Source of the DNA: Intestinibacillus sp. Marseille-P6563
GTDB lineage: Bacteria > Bacillota > Clostridia > Oscillospirales > Butyricicoccaceae
Direction of reading: 5' to 3'
DNA: 64,000 bases
Assembly (NCBI RefSeq): GCF_900604335.1
Contig: NZ_UWOD01000001.1
Location: 1,180,521 to 1,244,520 of the forward strand
Shown: piece after piece, positions 15,541 to 25,609 of the stretch
Position numbering within the stretch: the first letter of the stretch is position 1
Layout of the letters: the number at the start of each line of letters is the position of its first letter
Translations under genes and position numbers: made by a program
The notes under the pieces: generated by a model
Database searches by the model: none
What the model was told of the DNA's origin: nothing
The model's input: only the letters and a program-made list of their open reading frames with translations

Positions 15541-16317
15541 TTACCCGTTTTTTCGATTTCGATTCCAGATGGTCACCAGGCCCCGCAGGGTCACACAGGG
15601 GTCGTATTCCACCGGGGTGGTCAGATGGGGCGCGATCAGGGCGCCTGTGCCGCCGGTGAGCAAAACCTGCGGCGCTTCGCCCAGTTCGGCCGCGATGCGT
15701 GCCAGCATCCCATCCACCATGGCAGCCGCCCCAAACATGGTGCCGGCCTTCATGGCGTCCACGGTGTTACGGCCCAAAACGCTGCGGGTGGGCGCTTCCA
15801 TTCGAATCGACGGAAGCTGCGCCGCCACACTCTTGAGCATATCGAGCGAAGCCTTCACGCCGGGCGCAATGGCCGTGCCGATCAGCACGCCGTCCCGGCT
15901 GAGCACGGTAAACGTCGTCACCGTGCCCATATCCACCACCACGCAGGGCAATTTGCCCCGCTGGGCGGCCCAGACTGCATTGGCGACCAGGTCGCTGCCC
16001 AGTGCGCGCGGCTGGTCAATCTTGAGATTGAGCCCAGTCCGTACACCCGAGCCCACACCCAGGGCCGTGCAGCCGGTAAGCATCTGGACTGCCCGCTGGA
16101 CGATTGGGGTCACCGCTGGGACCACCGAACAGAACACTACGCCTTCCATGTGCGTCAGTTCGACCCCATACAGGCCGCATACGTCGCGCAGCTGGCAGGC
16201 ATATTGTTCGGCAGTCAGCCGGTCGTCGGTTGCTATCGAGGCGACAAATTGCAAGTCGTCCCCGCAGAAACCGCCCAGCCGCACGTGACTGTTCCCAATG
16301 TCGAGCGCAAGCAGCAT
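15541..16317 (-). CDS. coaX: Type III pantothenate kinase
   Basis: A 258-residue ASKHA-fold kinase that phosphorylates pantothenate in the first step of CoA synthesis. It has the N-terminal phosphate loop LLALDIGNSHVRLGG, VVDMGTVTTFTV, GTAIAPGV and LLTGGTGALI. Length is normal. TGAGGT precedes the ATG. It forms an operon with the ECF S component downstream. The upstream PF06541 frame overlaps its first 302 bases. Confidence 0.95.
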   Translation of the reverse strand: MLLALDIGNSHVRLGGFCGDDLQFVASIATDDRLTAEQYACQLRDVCGLYGVELTHMEGVVFCSVVPAVTPIVQRAVQMLTGCTALGVGSGVRTGLNLKIDQPRALGSDLVANAVWAAQRGKLPCVVVDMGTVTTFTVLSRDGVLIGTAIAPGVKASLDMLKSVAAQLPSIRMEAPTRSVLGRNTVDAMKAGTMFGAAAMVDGMLARIAAELGEAPQVLLTGGTGALIAPHLTTPVEYDPCVTLRGLVTIWNRNRKNG

Positions 16318-16759
16318 ATTCCAAAAACCTCATTTCAGGCAGTTCATCCTTTGCATTATACTCCCTACGGCGCGGGTTTGCAAGCAGTTTTGCGCTCACT
16401 CGTGCCAATGGCATGGCAAGGCCACATAAAAGAAACCAAAACACCACATACTTGGGACAGACCTGCCCCAAAACATTGCCCCACTCGGCCGAGTAGTCCC
16501 ACACATTCATTTGAAAACCACGGTTGACGCTCAGCCCGACCAGCAGTTCGGCGCCGGTCACCCAGGCCGCTCCGGCCAGGCAGCGCAGGCTGGTGCTCCG
16601 GCCGCACAAACGCCCTTCGAGCAGCCACAGCCCGACAAACACCAGTCCCCCGGTCAGCGCCATGGTCCAATGGGTATAACCGCGCCAAAAAATTTCAAGC
16701 GCCGCATAACCGGCGCCGCCGAGGAAAAAAAGTCCAACGGTTTGCCGCATCCCTTTCAT
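16016..16759 (-). CDS. PF06541-type membrane protein (putative ABC-transporter CmpB), with an aberrant C-terminal extension
   Basis: Residues 1 to about 125 are a convincing small membrane protein of the PF06541 family: FFLGGAGYAALEIFWRGYTH, MALTGGLVFVGLWLLEG, WVTGAELLVGLSVN and YVVFWFLLCGLAM. Natural members end soon after this. Here the frame has no stop and continues about 100 codons through the coaX coding region in another frame, giving Arg/Pro-rich nonsense-like sequence. A stop-loss or frameshift near the original end is likely; function of the family is unknown. Confidence 0.6.
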   Translation of the reverse strand: MKGMRQTVGLFFLGGAGYAALEIFWRGYTHWTMALTGGLVFVGLWLLEGRLCGRSTSLRCLAGAAWVTGAELLVGLSVNRGFQMNVWDYSAEWGNVLGQVCPKYVVFWFLLCGLAMPLARVSAKLLANPRRREYNAKDELPEMRFLEYAACARHWEQSRAAGRFLRGRLAICRLDSNRRPADCRTICLPAARRMRPVWGRTDAHGRRSVLFGGPSGDPNRPAGSPDAYRLHGPGCGLGCTDWAQSQD

Positions 16760-16859
16760 AAAACATCACCGGGACTTATTGTGGCCGACCGCCGACCGGC
16801 TTATGCCCCACGAAGGCTGCCAGGTTTTGCGGAAACCCGCCGGATTCCGGAAAGCAAAC

Positions 16860-16883
16860 GGGCGGCCCTGTTACAGGCCGCCC
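16860..16883 (-). terminator. Possible weak terminator hairpin
   Basis: GGGCGGCC-TGTAACA-GGCCGCCC-type stem between the two PF06541 genes; it lacks a good T run, so read-through is likely. Confidence 0.4.
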
Positions 16884-16905
16884 GCATTTTTATAAAAATA
16901 CGATT

Positions 16906-17445
16906 TTATACCATCCAGACATGAATCACCAGGTCCAGGCAGAACAGGGGCATCAAAATCATATAGAGCATCTTCTGCCGGTTTTCCCCCAGCCAGATAA
17001 GGCTGCGTTCCAAAAGCGGCTGCAAGCCATACAAAATGACCATGCCGCCCAGGCCAAAGCGCATACTGGCGCTCAAACAGATGCGCCCCTGCCACTGGTA
17101 AGTATACCGGGTATAGTCCCACAGCCAGCCGCCGGTTTTCCATTCCAGGATATAGCTGGCGGCTAGTTCGACCGTTGTGGTCAAGACGACGACAGCCAGA
17201 AATACCACCACCGGCATCAGATTGAGCCGCCCGATCAAAAGCTTGCGGCGCGACCATCCGCGCAGACAGGTGAGCAGCAGCAACACGCCTACTCCATACA
17301 CCGGCAGATAGGGTCCCCACAAAAACCCCCGGTTGGAAAATCCCCAGCGGTACACCACAGTTTCCAGGAACACTTCATAGCACCATCCCAAAAACGAATA
17401 GGCCAGAAAGCACAGGAACCCGGCGATAAATTTTCTTTTCCCCAT
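16906..17445 (-). CDS. PF06541-type membrane protein (putative ABC-transporter CmpB)
   Basis: A 179-residue protein with about five hydrophobic helices and the family's aromatic signatures SFLGWCYEVFLE, GFLWGPYLPVYGVG, ELAASYILEWKTGGWLWDYT and INLSAS-like RICLSASMRFGLGG. It is a distant paralogue of the protein encoded just downstream at 16016-16759; the pair reads in one direction about 146 bases apart. The family is named for a proposed transporter link, but its role is not established. Confidence 0.8.
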   Translation of the reverse strand: MGKRKFIAGFLCFLAYSFLGWCYEVFLETVVYRWGFSNRGFLWGPYLPVYGVGVLLLLTCLRGWSRRKLLIGRLNLMPVVVFLAVVVLTTTVELAASYILEWKTGGWLWDYTRYTYQWQGRICLSASMRFGLGGMVILYGLQPLLERSLIWLGENRQKMLYMILMPLFCLDLVIHVWMV

Positions 17446-17460
17446 AAACTCTCTTTTTAA

Positions 17461-17489
17461 AAAAAAGGGCGGTTTTCCCGCCCTTTTTC
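17461..17489 (-). terminator. Terminator of pgi
   Basis: GGGCGG / CCGCCC stem (17467-17483) flanked by A and T runs; on the minus strand it ends in a run of T. Confidence 0.8.
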
Positions 17490-17492
17490 TTT

Positions 17493-18821
17493 TTACAGTC
17501 TTTCTTCCAGCTTCTTGCGGCGTTCTTCGAACCCCGGCTTGCCCAGCAGGGCAAACATGTTCTTCTTGTACGCTTCCACACCCGGCTGGTCAAACGGATT
17601 GACGCCCAGCAGGTACCCCGACAGGCCGCAGGCCTTTTCAAAGAAATAGGTCAGGTAACCGAAGTGGTATGCGTCTGCTTCGTCGATCTCGAGCAGGATG
17701 TTGGGCGTGCCGCCGTCCATGTGGGCGATCAGCGTACCAGCATACGCCTTGGAGTTGACGAACTGGACGCTCTTGCCTGCCAGATAGTTCAGGCCGTCGA
17801 TATCGTCCTCCCACGCTTCAATAACGCTTTCGCTGCGCGGCTTCTTGACCCAAACCACGGTTTCAAAGACGTTGCGGGTGCCGTCCTGGATATACTGACC
17901 GATCGAGTGCAGGTCGGTCGAGAAGTTGGCCGAAGTTGCAAAGATGCCCTTGTGGTCCTTGCCTTCGGATTCGTTGTAAAGCTGCTTGAACCACTCGCCC
18001 ATCATGACGAGGGACGGCTCATAGTTGACCAGAATCTCAATCGCCTTGCCCTTGCGGTACAGCAGGTTGCGCAGCGTCGCATATTTCGTGCAAGCGTTGT
18101 CGTCCTTCTGGAAGTCAGCACGTGCTTCGGCTGCGCCGCGCATGGCTTCGGCGATGTCTACACCGGCAACTGCCATGGGCAGCAGACCAACCGCAGTCAG
18201 CACCGAGAAACGGCCGCCAACATCGTCCGGTACCACAAAGGTTTCGTAGCCTTCGTCATCTGCGAGCTGCTTGAGCGCGCCGCGGGCACGGTCGGTCGTA
18301 GCAAAGATATGCGCCTTGGCGCCTTCCTTGCCGTATTTCTGCTCGGCGAGCTTGCGGAATACGCGGAATGCAATCGCCGGTTCGGTCGTAGTGCCCGACT
18401 TGGAGATGACGTTCACGCTAAAGTCACGGTCGCCGATGATTTGAATGATGTCGTTGATATAGGACGAAGAAATGTTGTTGCCAACAAAATATACTTCCGG
18501 GATGCCTTCGGGACGCACGTTGTTATACATCTGGCCCTTGACGAATTCGATTGCCGCGCGGGCGCCCAGATAGGAGCCGCCAATGCCGATGACAACCAGC
18601 ACGTCGCTGTGGCCCTGGATGCGCTTGGCAGCCGCCTGGATGCGTGCAAACTCTTCCTTGTCATAGTTGACCGGCAGATCGATCCAGCCATGATAGTCGT
18701 TTCCGGCGCCGGTATGGTCTTGGAGCATACCCTCTGCCGTCTGCAACATGGGAGCCATTTGTTTGACTTCGTAGTCTTCTACAAACCCGGCCAATCCAGT
18801 TGTTTTCAATTCCATTGCCAT
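17493..18821 (-). CDS. pgi: Glucose-6-phosphate isomerase
   Basis: A 442-residue glycolytic enzyme interconverting glucose-6-phosphate and fructose-6-phosphate. The sugar-phosphate binding motif is [15 protein letters not shown] (about 75-90) and [17 protein letters not shown] (about 135-151) is the classic SxSGTT phosphate site. [20 protein letters not shown] and [14 protein letters not shown] complete the two family signatures. Length suits the short Gram-positive type. AGGTGG precedes the ATG. Single-gene unit. Confidence 0.97.
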   Translation of the reverse strand: MAMELKTTGLAGFVEDYEVKQMAPMLQTAEGMLQDHTGAGNDYHGWIDLPVNYDKEEFARIQAAAKRIQGHSDVLVVIGIGGSYLGARAAIEFVKGQMYNNVRPEGIPEVYFVGNNISSSYINDIIQIIGDRDFSVNVISKSGTTTEPAIAFRVFRKLAEQKYGKEGAKAHIFATTDRARGALKQLADDEGYETFVVPDDVGGRFSVLTAVGLLPMAVAGVDIAEAMRGAAEARADFQKDDNACTKYATLRNLLYRKGKAIEILVNYEPSLVMMGEWFKQLYNESEGKDHKGIFATSANFSTDLHSIGQYIQDGTRNVFETVVWVKKPRSESVIEAWEDDIDGLNYLAGKSVQFVNSKAYAGTLIAHMDGGTPNILLEIDEADAYHFGYLTYFFEKACGLSGYLLGVNPFDQPGVEAYKKNMFALLGKPGFEERRKKLEERL

Positions 18822-18972
18822 TTTTTAACCACCTTATCCTTCGTTTTTCTCAATCCCGAGCAGGAGGTCTTTGAAGCGGCCGCACGGCACATTTCAAAGG
18901 TTTCTCTGCTTTGGATATAGTATACCATATTTTGAGACATCTGACCAGCAATGCGACGAATCTTGACAAAAA

Positions 18973-18996
18973 ACAAGCTGCCCGTGGGCAGCTTGT
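18973..18996 (-). terminator. Terminator of glyA
   Basis: ACAAGCTGCCC / GGGCAGCTTGT hairpin followed on the minus strand by TTTTTTG. Confidence 0.85.
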
Positions 18997-19004
18997 GTGG
19001 GAAT

Positions 19005-20252
19005 TTAGCGATAAATCGGGAAACGGGAGCACATTTCGGTCACATTGGCACGAATCTCGTCTGCCTTTGCATCGAAATCGGTTGCTGCCTGCCAGATAAA
19101 GCCGGCAATGCGCAGCATTTCGGGTTCACCAAAGCCGCGAGTCGTAACCGCCGGGGTGCCGACACGCAGGCCGGAGGTGACAAACGGGCTTTCCGGATCG
19201 TTGGGGATGGCGTTCTTGTTGGCCGTGATATAGACTTCGTCCAGACGGTTTTGCAGCACCTTACCGGTCACGCCTGCCTTGCGCAGGTCAACCAGCATCA
19301 GATGGTTGTCGGTGCCGCCCGAAACCAGGTCAAAGCCCTGGTCCAGCAGGGCCTGTGCCAGAACCTTGGCATTGCGTGCCACATTGGTCTGGTAAGCCTT
19401 GAACTCCGGCTTGAGTGCTTCACCAAAGCAAACCGCCTTGGCTGCGATGACGTGCATGAGCGGACCGCCCTGGGTGCCCGGGAAGATGGCCTTGTTCATC
19501 TTCTTGGCGATCTCCTCGTTGTTGGTCAGGATCACACCGCCGCGGGGACCACGCAGGGTCTTATGGGTAGTGGTGGTGACAACGTCGGCATACGGCAGCG
19601 GATTCATGTGCAGACCAGCAGCGACCAGACCTGCGATATGCGCCATATCGACAAACAGATATGCGCCCACGCTGTGCGCGATCTGTGCGAACTTTTCAAA
19701 ATCGATGGCGCGCGGATAAGCCGATGCACCGGCGATGATCATCTTGGGCTGTTCCTTCTTGGCCAGCGCCTCGACGGCATTGTAATCGATGTAGCCGTTT
19801 TCATCCACGCCATAGGGTACGATATGATACAGAAGGCCCGACTGATTGACCGGAGAGCCATGGGTCAGATGGCCGCCGTTGTCCAGGCTCATACCCAAAA
19901 CGGTATCGCCCGGCTTTACCAGCGCCTGATACACCGCCATATTGGCCTGTGCACCCGAGTGCGGCTGTACATTGGCATATTCTGCGCCAAACAGCTTGCA
20001 GACACGGGCAATGGCCAGACGCTCGACTTCGTCCACACATTCGCAGCCACCATAATAGCGCTTGCCCGGATACCCTTCTGCATATTTATTGGTCAGGACC
20101 GAGCCCATGGCAGCCATGACCGCTTCGCTGACGATATTTTCCGACGCAATCAGCTCAATGTTGCGGCACTGTCGGTCGTATTCCTGACGGATCATTGCGC
20201 CGACTTCCGGGTCATATTGGCGGACAAAATTCATTGCATCCCCAACGATCAT
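19005..20252 (-). CDS. glyA: Serine hydroxymethyltransferase
   Basis: A 415-residue PLP enzyme: serine + tetrahydrofolate to glycine + 5,10-methylene-THF, the main source of one-carbon units. Signatures include [20 protein letters not shown] (about 31-50), [27 protein letters not shown] and the PLP-lysine motif [22 protein letters not shown] lies nine bases before the ATG. Single-gene unit; the upstream 329 bases show no recognised riboswitch. Confidence 0.97.
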   Translation of the reverse strand: MIVGDAMNFVRQYDPEVGAMIRQEYDRQCRNIELIASENIVSEAVMAAMGSVLTNKYAEGYPGKRYYGGCECVDEVERLAIARVCKLFGAEYANVQPHSGAQANMAVYQALVKPGDTVLGMSLDNGGHLTHGSPVNQSGLLYHIVPYGVDENGYIDYNAVEALAKKEQPKMIIAGASAYPRAIDFEKFAQIAHSVGAYLFVDMAHIAGLVAAGLHMNPLPYADVVTTTTHKTLRGPRGGVILTNNEEIAKKMNKAIFPGTQGGPLMHVIAAKAVCFGEALKPEFKAYQTNVARNAKVLAQALLDQGFDLVSGGTDNHLMLVDLRKAGVTGKVLQNRLDEVYITANKNAIPNDPESPFVTSGLRVGTPAVTTRGFGEPEMLRIAGFIWQAATDFDAKADEIRANVTEMCSRFPIYR

Positions 20253-20581
20253 TCAAAAACCCTCCCACTTATGATAAAATTCCTAATATGAAGCAAAAAA
20301 TCTTCTATTAAAATTAAAACACATTTTCAAGATTTTGCAACCTTGTAGCCGAACTTTTTTATTTTTCAGCACACTATACTTTTCCTTTTGCCATCCTGCA
20401 TCCTTTTTTCATCATTTCTACCAGATTTGGCGTCGTCTTGTGGAAACGCCGGTCTGGTCACAGAAGCAGTCTGGCTATCGGTTATCTTAACCGCATCGGG
20501 CTGCCCCGATACCCGCAAAAGCATCTTGTGTTTCCCGCCCTGCGCGTGCTATGATAGAAAAAAACCGGGAGGTTTCGACTG
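20253..20581. other. Intergenic region between divergent glyA and nth
   Basis: This 329-base gap has an AT-rich left part next to glyA, a small perfect hairpin ATCGGG-CTGC-CCCGAT around 20497-20512, and a plus-strand promoter for nth: TTGTGT (20526-20531), 18-base spacer, TATGAT (20550-20555). I see no ORF and no known riboswitch; a clear glyA promoter was not picked out. Confidence 0.5.
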
Positions 20582-21217
20582 ATGACAAAAAAAGACCGCG
20601 CCAAAGCGGCCGTGGACCTGCTGCGGCAGGCCTATCCGGACGCCACCTGCGCGCTGCAATACACCCACGATTATGAACTTCTGTTTGCCACCCGCCTGTC
20701 GGCCCAGTGCACCGACGCGCGCGTCAATATCGTGACCAAAGACCTGTTTATCCGTTTTCCGACGCTGGAAAGCTTTGCCGAAGCGCCGGTGGAGGACATT
20801 GAGGACGGCATCAAGACCTGCGGCCTGTTCCGCACCAAGGCGCGCGACCTCAAGGCCTGCGCTCAGATGCTGCTGACTGACTTTGGCGGCAAGGTACCGG
20901 ACAACATGGCTGACCTTCTGCGCCTGCCCGGCGTGGGCCGCAAAACGGCTAACCTCATTTTGGGCGACATCTTCGGCCAGCCCGCCATTGTCACCGACAC
21001 TCATTGCATCCGGCTGTCCAACCGGCTGGGGTTTGTCAAGAACGTCAAGGACCCGGTTAAGGTGGAAACCGCGCTGCGCGCGCTTATTCCTCCAGCTGAG
21101 TCGTCCGACTTCTGCCACCGGCTAGTGCTGCATGGCCGCGAAGTGTGCACCGCCCGCTCGGCCCAGTGCGAAAAATGCTGCCTGGCCTCCATCTGCCCTT
21201 CCTATCCGCTCGGCTAA
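20582..21217 (+). CDS. nth: Endonuclease III (DNA glycosylase/AP lyase)
   Basis: A 211-residue base-excision repair enzyme that removes oxidised pyrimidines. It has the helix-hairpin-helix motif LPGVGRKTANLIL (115-127) with catalytic Lys121, the catalytic Asp139 in VTDTHC, and a C-terminal [4Fe-4S] loop Cys189-X6-Cys196-X2-Cys199-X5-Cys205. All key residues are intact and the length is standard. GGGAGG precedes the ATG. Confidence 0.97.
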   Translation: MTKKDRAKAAVDLLRQAYPDATCALQYTHDYELLFATRLSAQCTDARVNIVTKDLFIRFPTLESFAEAPVEDIEDGIKTCGLFRTKARDLKACAQMLLTDFGGKVPDNMADLLRLPGVGRKTANLILGDIFGQPAIVTDTHCIRLSNRLGFVKNVKDPVKVETALRALIPPAESSDFCHRLVLHGREVCTARSAQCEKCCLASICPSYPLG

Positions 21218-21218
21218 A

Positions 21219-21255
21219 GAAAAAAGCGTTCCCGAAAAAACGGGAACGCTTTTTT
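21219..21255. terminator. Bidirectional terminator between nth and cysK
   Basis: AAAAAAGCGTTCCCG-AAAAAA-CGGGAACGCTTTTTT; T runs on both strands serve the convergent genes. Confidence 0.9.
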
Positions 21256-22184
21256 TAGTCTTCAAACAGGGGTGTGGAGAAATACCGCTCGGCCGTATCC
21301 GGCAGGACGGTCACGACCCGCTTGCCCGGCCCCAGCTTCTTGGCCAGCTGGATGGCCGCCGCTACGTTGGTGCCCGACGAAATGCCGCACATCAGGCCCT
21401 CCTTGCGTGCCAAATCCTTGGCGGTCTGCAAGGCTTCGTCGTCGGTGACGATATAGATGTCGTCGTAAATCTCACGGTCCAGAATGGCCGGGATGACGCC
21501 GTCGCCAATGCCCATCTGGATGTGGGTACCGATCGAGCCGCCCGACAAAATGGCCGCGTGTTCGGGCTCGACCGCCCAGATGGTCATGTCGGGGTTCTGC
21601 GCCTTGAGCACGCCGCCGATGCCGGTGATCGTGCCGCCGGTGCCAATGCCCGAGCAGAAACCATGGATAGGTCCTTCCACCTGAGACAAGACCTCAATGC
21701 CGGTATGGTAACGATGCACCAGCGGATTGGCCGGATTTTCAAACTGCTGGGGCACAAACACCTTGGGGTCTTCGGCCGCCATTTTCAGAGCGGTGTCCAG
21801 GCATTCCTGGATGCAGGCGCCGATGTCGCCCGCGTCATGCACCAAAATCACTTCGGCGCCGTAGTGCCGCACCAGCTTGCGCCGCTCCTCAGATACCGAG
21901 TCGGGCATGATGATGATGGTCTTATAGCCCTTGACCGCGCCAATGAGCGCCAGGCCGATGCCCTGGTTGCCGCTGGTCGGCTCGACGATGATCGAATCGT
22001 CGTGCAGCAGGCCACGCGCTTCGGCGTCCGCGATCATGTTATACGCTGTGCGCGTTTTGATCGACCCGCCGACGTTCAGGCCTTCGAACTTGACCAGAAT
22101 TTCGGCTGCCCCTTCGGGCGCCATGTGGTTCAAACGCACCATGGGGGTATGTCCCATAGCGTCCAGAATATTATTATAAATCAT
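21255..22184 (-). CDS. cysK: Cysteine synthase (O-acetylserine sulfhydrylase)
   Basis: A 309-residue PLP enzyme making cysteine from O-acetylserine and sulfide. The PLP lysine is Lys43 in NVGGSIKTRTA, the substrate loop is EPTSGNQGIGLAL, and the phosphate-binding loop is GIGTGGTITGIGG. The C-terminus has MCGISSGTN. ATG 22184 is preferred with GGAG upstream; a TTG seven codons earlier is a weaker option. The gene stands alone and is convergent with nth. No T-box or other cysteine leader is evident upstream. Confidence 0.95.
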   Translation of the reverse strand: MIYNNILDAMGHTPMVRLNHMAPEGAAEILVKFEGLNVGGSIKTRTAYNMIADAEARGLLHDDSIIVEPTSGNQGIGLALIGAVKGYKTIIIMPDSVSEERRKLVRHYGAEVILVHDAGDIGACIQECLDTALKMAAEDPKVFVPQQFENPANPLVHRYHTGIEVLSQVEGPIHGFCSGIGTGGTITGIGGVLKAQNPDMTIWAVEPEHAAILSGGSIGTHIQMGIGDGVIPAILDREIYDDIYIVTDDEALQTAKDLARKEGLMCGISSGTNVAAAIQLAKKLGPGKRVVTVLPDTAERYFSTPLFED

Positions 22185-22379
22185 AGGAATCGACTCCAAT
22201 CCCAAAGAATCACAGATACATACTTATTCATTATATGCGCAAACAGCCCGTCCGTCAACCGCGTGCCGCTTCCTGCAAGACCATTTGTACCCAAAGCGCG
22301 GTTTTTGCCAAAAAGTTTAAGCAGAATGCACGCGGGATTGTGCCGGGTGCCGAAAAAGAAAATTTGCCGCAAAAACCGG

Positions 22380-22408
22380 TTGACTTTTTGCGCGGAAGCC
22401 CGTATGAT
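22380..22408 (+). promoter_or_regulatory. Promoter of the ZTP riboswitch/pfl operon
   Basis: TTGACT (22380-22385), exact 17-base spacer, TATGAT (22403-22408). Transcription would start near 22415, eight bases before the aptamer. Confidence 0.75.
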
Positions 22409-22422
22409 GAAACCAAGATAGA

Positions 22423-22495
22423 GGGTCATATGACTGACGGAACCGTGGAGATATACCACATGGAGTATGACCAATAGTGCGCCGGCCGTCTGGGC
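22423..22495 (+). promoter_or_regulatory. ZTP (pfl-motif) riboswitch aptamer
   Basis: The closing stem is GGTCATA (22424-22430) with TATGACC (22466-22472). Inside are GACTGACGGAACC and a GTGG/CCAC hairpin (22445-22448, 22456-22459), then ATGGAG before the closing strand. Downstream, CCGTC (22486-22490) can pair with GACGG (22436-22440) as the pseudoknot, followed by TGGGCA. These elements match the ZTP riboswitch (Rfam pfl motif), which senses ZMP/ZTP (folate shortage) and turns on one-carbon genes. Its location before pflA-pflB is the association that gave the motif its name. A 15-codon ORF within it is not considered a gene. Confidence 0.82.
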
Positions 22496-22526
22496 AAGTC
22501 TTTCTTGTGCCCAGGCGTATTTTTTT
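22490..22526 (+). terminator. Riboswitch expression-platform terminator
   Basis: CTGGGCAAG / CTTGTGCCCAG hairpin followed by TATTTTTTT. Its left arm reuses the TGGGC bases of the aptamer's pseudoknot strand, so ligand binding would prevent it and permit read-through. Confidence 0.78.
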
Positions 22527-22554
22527 GCCCCTGGACACCATCCAGGGGCTTTTT
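22527..22554 (+). terminator. Second terminator before pflA
   Basis: GCCCCTGG-ACACCAT-CCAGGGGC followed by TTTTT, 27 bases before the pflA start. It does not overlap the aptamer, so it acts as an additional barrier. Confidence 0.75.
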
Positions 22555-22580
22555 ATGTCCTGCAAAAGGAGGTTTTGCCA

Positions 22581-23303
22581 ATGGCGGTCGGATACATCCA
22601 TTCTTTCGAATCCATGGGGCTGGTGGATGGCCCCGGTATCCGTTCGGTTGTATTTTTACAAGGCTGCTGCCTGCGCTGCGCCTTCTGTCACAACCCGGAC
22701 ACCTGGGGGCTGACCGGCGGCACGCCGACCGAGCCCGAAGCGCTGGTGCGCAAGCTGTCCCGCTTTCGCAGTTACTATCAGAAATCGGGCGGCGGCGTGA
22801 CCTTTTCGGGCGGCGAACCGCTCATGCAGCCCGATTTCCTGCTCGACTGCCTGCGGCTGTGCCATGACGCCGGCATCCACACCTGCATCGACACTGCGGG
22901 CGTGGGGCGGGGTGATTATGCGGACATCCTCAAATATACCGACCTGGTGCTCTACGATGTCAAGCACCACGACCCGGTGTCCTATGAGGCCCTGACCGGC
23001 CGGCCGATGGACCAAACGCTGCGCTTTGTCGAAGCGGTCCGCCAAAGCGGCACGCCGATGTGGGTACGGCATGTGGTCGTCCCCGGACGCACCGACAGCG
23101 CCGACCATCTGCGTGCGCTGCGCGCTTATGTCGATACGCTGCCGAACGTACACAAAGTGGAATTGCTGCCCTATCACAAACTGGGCGAAAACAAATATAA
23201 CGTGCTGGGGATTCCCTATCCCCTGACGGGTACCCCGCCGATGGACAAGGCGCGCTGCGCGTCTTTGCAACAGGAATTTTTCGGAGATCTAGGAGGAGAA
23301 TAA
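22581..23303 (+). CDS. pflA: Pyruvate formate-lyase activating enzyme
   Basis: A 240-residue radical SAM enzyme that installs the glycyl radical on PflB. The [4Fe-4S] motif CX3CX2C is Cys29, Cys33, Cys36 in [29 protein letters not shown] (SAM binding) and IDTAGVG follow. Length fits PflA. AGGAGG is ten bases before the ATG. Two bases separate it from pflB, so the two are co-expressed. The operon starts under the ZTP riboswitch. Confidence 0.96.
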   Translation: MAVGYIHSFESMGLVDGPGIRSVVFLQGCCLRCAFCHNPDTWGLTGGTPTEPEALVRKLSRFRSYYQKSGGGVTFSGGEPLMQPDFLLDCLRLCHDAGIHTCIDTAGVGRGDYADILKYTDLVLYDVKHHDPVSYEALTGRPMDQTLRFVEAVRQSGTPMWVRHVVVPGRTDSADHLRALRAYVDTLPNVHKVELLPYHKLGENKYNVLGIPYPLTGTPPMDKARCASLQQEFFGDLGGE

Positions 23304-23305
23304 CC

Positions 23306-25540
23306 ATGATGCAATATACCGAATGGAACGGCTTCCGCGAAGGCAACTGGCAGCGCGAAATCGACGTGCGCAGCTTCATTCAGAAAAACTACACCCTCTA
23401 CGAAGGCGACGCCTCTTTCCTGGCCGGGCCGACCGCCCGCACCCAGGCCGTCTGGTCCAAGTGTGAAAAACTGCTGCTCGAAGAACTGAAAAAGGGCATC
23501 CTCGATGTGGAAACCCATATCATCTCGGGCATCGACAATTTTGCGCCCGGCTACATTGACAAAGATAACGAAGTCATCGTCGGCTTGCAGACCGACGCGC
23601 CCTTAAAGCGCATCGTCAACCTCTACGGCGGCCTGCGCATGGCCAAGTCCTCGCTCGAGCAGTACGGCTACACCCTCGACCCGACCATTGACCGTCACTT
23701 TTCTGAGTACCGCAAGACCCACAACGAAGGCGTATTTGACGCTTACCCCAAGCGCACCCGTCTGGCGCGCTCGGCCGGCCTGCTGACCGGTCTGCCGGAT
23801 GCCTATGGCCGCGGCCGCATCATCGGCGACTATCGCCGCGTGGCGCTCTACGGCATCGACCAGCTGATCGAGTTTAAGAAGGCCGACCTCGACGAAATCG
23901 ACGGCCCGATGGACGAGGAGCGCATCCGCCTGCGCGAGGAAGTTTCCATGCAGATTCGCGCGCTCGGCGAAATCAAATCCATGGCCGCAAAATACGGTGT
24001 CGATCTGTCCCGCCCGGCCAAGGACGCCCGCGAAGCCGTTCAGTTTACCTATATGGCCTACCTTGCCGGTATCAAGGAAAACAACGGCGCCGCGACCTCG
24101 CTCGGCCGCACCTCGACTTTCCTCGACATCTACATCCAGCGCGACCTGGACGCCGGTATCCTGGACGAAGAAGGCGCACAGGAACTGATCGACCAGTTCA
24201 TCATCAAGCTGCGTCTGGTGCGCCATCTGCGTACCCCGGAATACAACGAACTGTTCGGCGGCGACCCGACCTGGGTCACCGAATCGATCGGCGGTGTGGA
24301 CATCCACGGCCGCCCGCTCGTCACCAAGAACTCGTTCCGCTACCTGCACACGCTGACCAACCTCGGCACCGCGCCCGAACCCAACCTGACCGTTCTGTGG
24401 TCGGAACATTTGCCCGAAACCTTCAAGGCATACTGCGCGCAGATGTCGATCGACACCGACTCCATCCAGTACGAAAACGACGACGTGATGCGCCCGATCT
24501 ACGGCGACGACTACGCCATTGCCTGCTGTGTATCGGCCATGCAGGTCGGCAAGCAGATGCAGTTCTTCGGCGCACGCTGCAACATGGCCAAGAGCCTGCT
24601 GTACGCCATCAACGGCGGCGTGGACGAAAAGAAGGGCACCGTGGTCGTGCCCGGCATCGAGCCGATCACGGACGACGTACTCGACTACGAAAAGGTGCGC
24701 GCCAACTACGACAAGGTGCTGGCCTACAACGCCGAACTTTACACCGATACACTCAACATCATCCACTTCATGCACGATAAATACGCCTACGAAGCCAGCC
24801 AGATGGCGCTGCACGACACCCATGTCGAGCGCCTGACCGCTTACGGCATCGCGGGTCTATCGGTGGCAGCCGACTCGCTTTCGGCCATCCGCTACGCTAC
24901 TGTCAAACCCATCCGCAACGAGCAGGGTCTGGCTGTGGACTTTGAGACCATCGGCGACTTCCCGAAGTATGGCAACGACGACGACCGTGCCGATGACGAA
25001 GCGGTCTACATTGTCACCAAGTTCTCGGGGGAACTGAAAAAGCATCCGTTCTACCGCGGCGCCAAGCACACCCTGTCGGCGCTGACCATCACCTCGAACG
25101 TCATGTACGGCAAAAAGACCGGCACCACCCCGGACGGCCGCAAGGCGGGCGAACCGCTGGCGCCGGGCGCAAACCCGATGCACTGCCGCGACTTGAACGG
25201 CGCGCTGGCATCCCTCAACTCGGTCGCCAAGATCCCCTACCGTAATGTCTGCCAGGACGGTGTGTCCAACACCTTTTCGATCGTGCCCGACGCGCTGGGC
25301 AAGACCCCGGACGAGCGCACCCGCAATCTGGTCGCCATTCTGGACGGTTACTTCTGCCAGGGTGCACACCATCTGAACGTCAATGTCATGAACCGCGACA
25401 CCCTGCTCGACGCCATGGACCATCCGGAAAAGTATCCGACCCTGACCATCCGCGTATCCGGCTATGCGGTCAACTTCAACCGCCTGTCCCGCGAGCAGCA
25501 GGAAGAAGTCATCTCCCGGACTTTCCACGAGAGCATGTAA
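23306..25540 (+). CDS. pflB: Formate C-acetyltransferase (pyruvate formate-lyase)
   Basis: A 744-residue glycyl-radical enzyme: pyruvate + CoA to acetyl-CoA + formate, central to anaerobic fermentation and a source of formate for one-carbon metabolism. The tandem active-site cysteines are Cys407-Cys408 in [11 protein letters not shown] and the glycyl radical is Gly719 in [10 protein letters not shown] near the C-terminus. Length equals other PflB proteins. AGGAGGAG precedes the first of two ATG codons. Ends at a strong terminator. Confidence 0.98.
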   Translation: MMQYTEWNGFREGNWQREIDVRSFIQKNYTLYEGDASFLAGPTARTQAVWSKCEKLLLEELKKGILDVETHIISGIDNFAPGYIDKDNEVIVGLQTDAPLKRIVNLYGGLRMAKSSLEQYGYTLDPTIDRHFSEYRKTHNEGVFDAYPKRTRLARSAGLLTGLPDAYGRGRIIGDYRRVALYGIDQLIEFKKADLDEIDGPMDEERIRLREEVSMQIRALGEIKSMAAKYGVDLSRPAKDAREAVQFTYMAYLAGIKENNGAATSLGRTSTFLDIYIQRDLDAGILDEEGAQELIDQFIIKLRLVRHLRTPEYNELFGGDPTWVTESIGGVDIHGRPLVTKNSFRYLHTLTNLGTAPEPNLTVLWSEHLPETFKAYCAQMSIDTDSIQYENDDVMRPIYGDDYAIACCVSAMQVGKQMQFFGARCNMAKSLLYAINGGVDEKKGTVVVPGIEPITDDVLDYEKVRANYDKVLAYNAELYTDTLNIIHFMHDKYAYEASQMALHDTHVERLTAYGIAGLSVAADSLSAIRYATVKPIRNEQGLAVDFETIGDFPKYGNDDDRADDEAVYIVTKFSGELKKHPFYRGAKHTLSALTITSNVMYGKKTGTTPDGRKAGEPLAPGANPMHCRDLNGALASLNSVAKIPYRNVCQDGVSNTFSIVPDALGKTPDERTRNLVAILDGYFCQGAHHLNVNVMNRDTLLDAMDHPEKYPTLTIRVSGYAVNFNRLSREQQEEVISRTFHESM

Positions 25541-25571
25541 ATCGCCCATCTAATTCCTTCTCCATACATAT

Positions 25572-25608
25572 AGAAAAAGACTGGTGCATTCGGCACCAGT
25601 CTTTTTCG
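25572..25608. terminator. Bidirectional terminator after pflB
   Basis: AAAAAGACTGGTGC / GCACCAGTCTTTTT stem with a short loop, between convergent pflB and the MOSC-MogA gene. Confidence 0.88.
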
Positions 25609-25609
25609 T

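Noticed and set aside
20343-20520. Possible glycine or THF riboswitch upstream of glyA or nth
   Set aside because: Only one small hairpin is visible and none of the conserved riboswitch cores I know are present.
22430-22477. Fifteen-codon ORF (MTDGTVEIYHMEYDQ) as a leader peptide for pflA
   Set aside because: Its bases are those of the ZTP aptamer stem and hairpin, which explain the sequence better; it has no run of regulatory codons.
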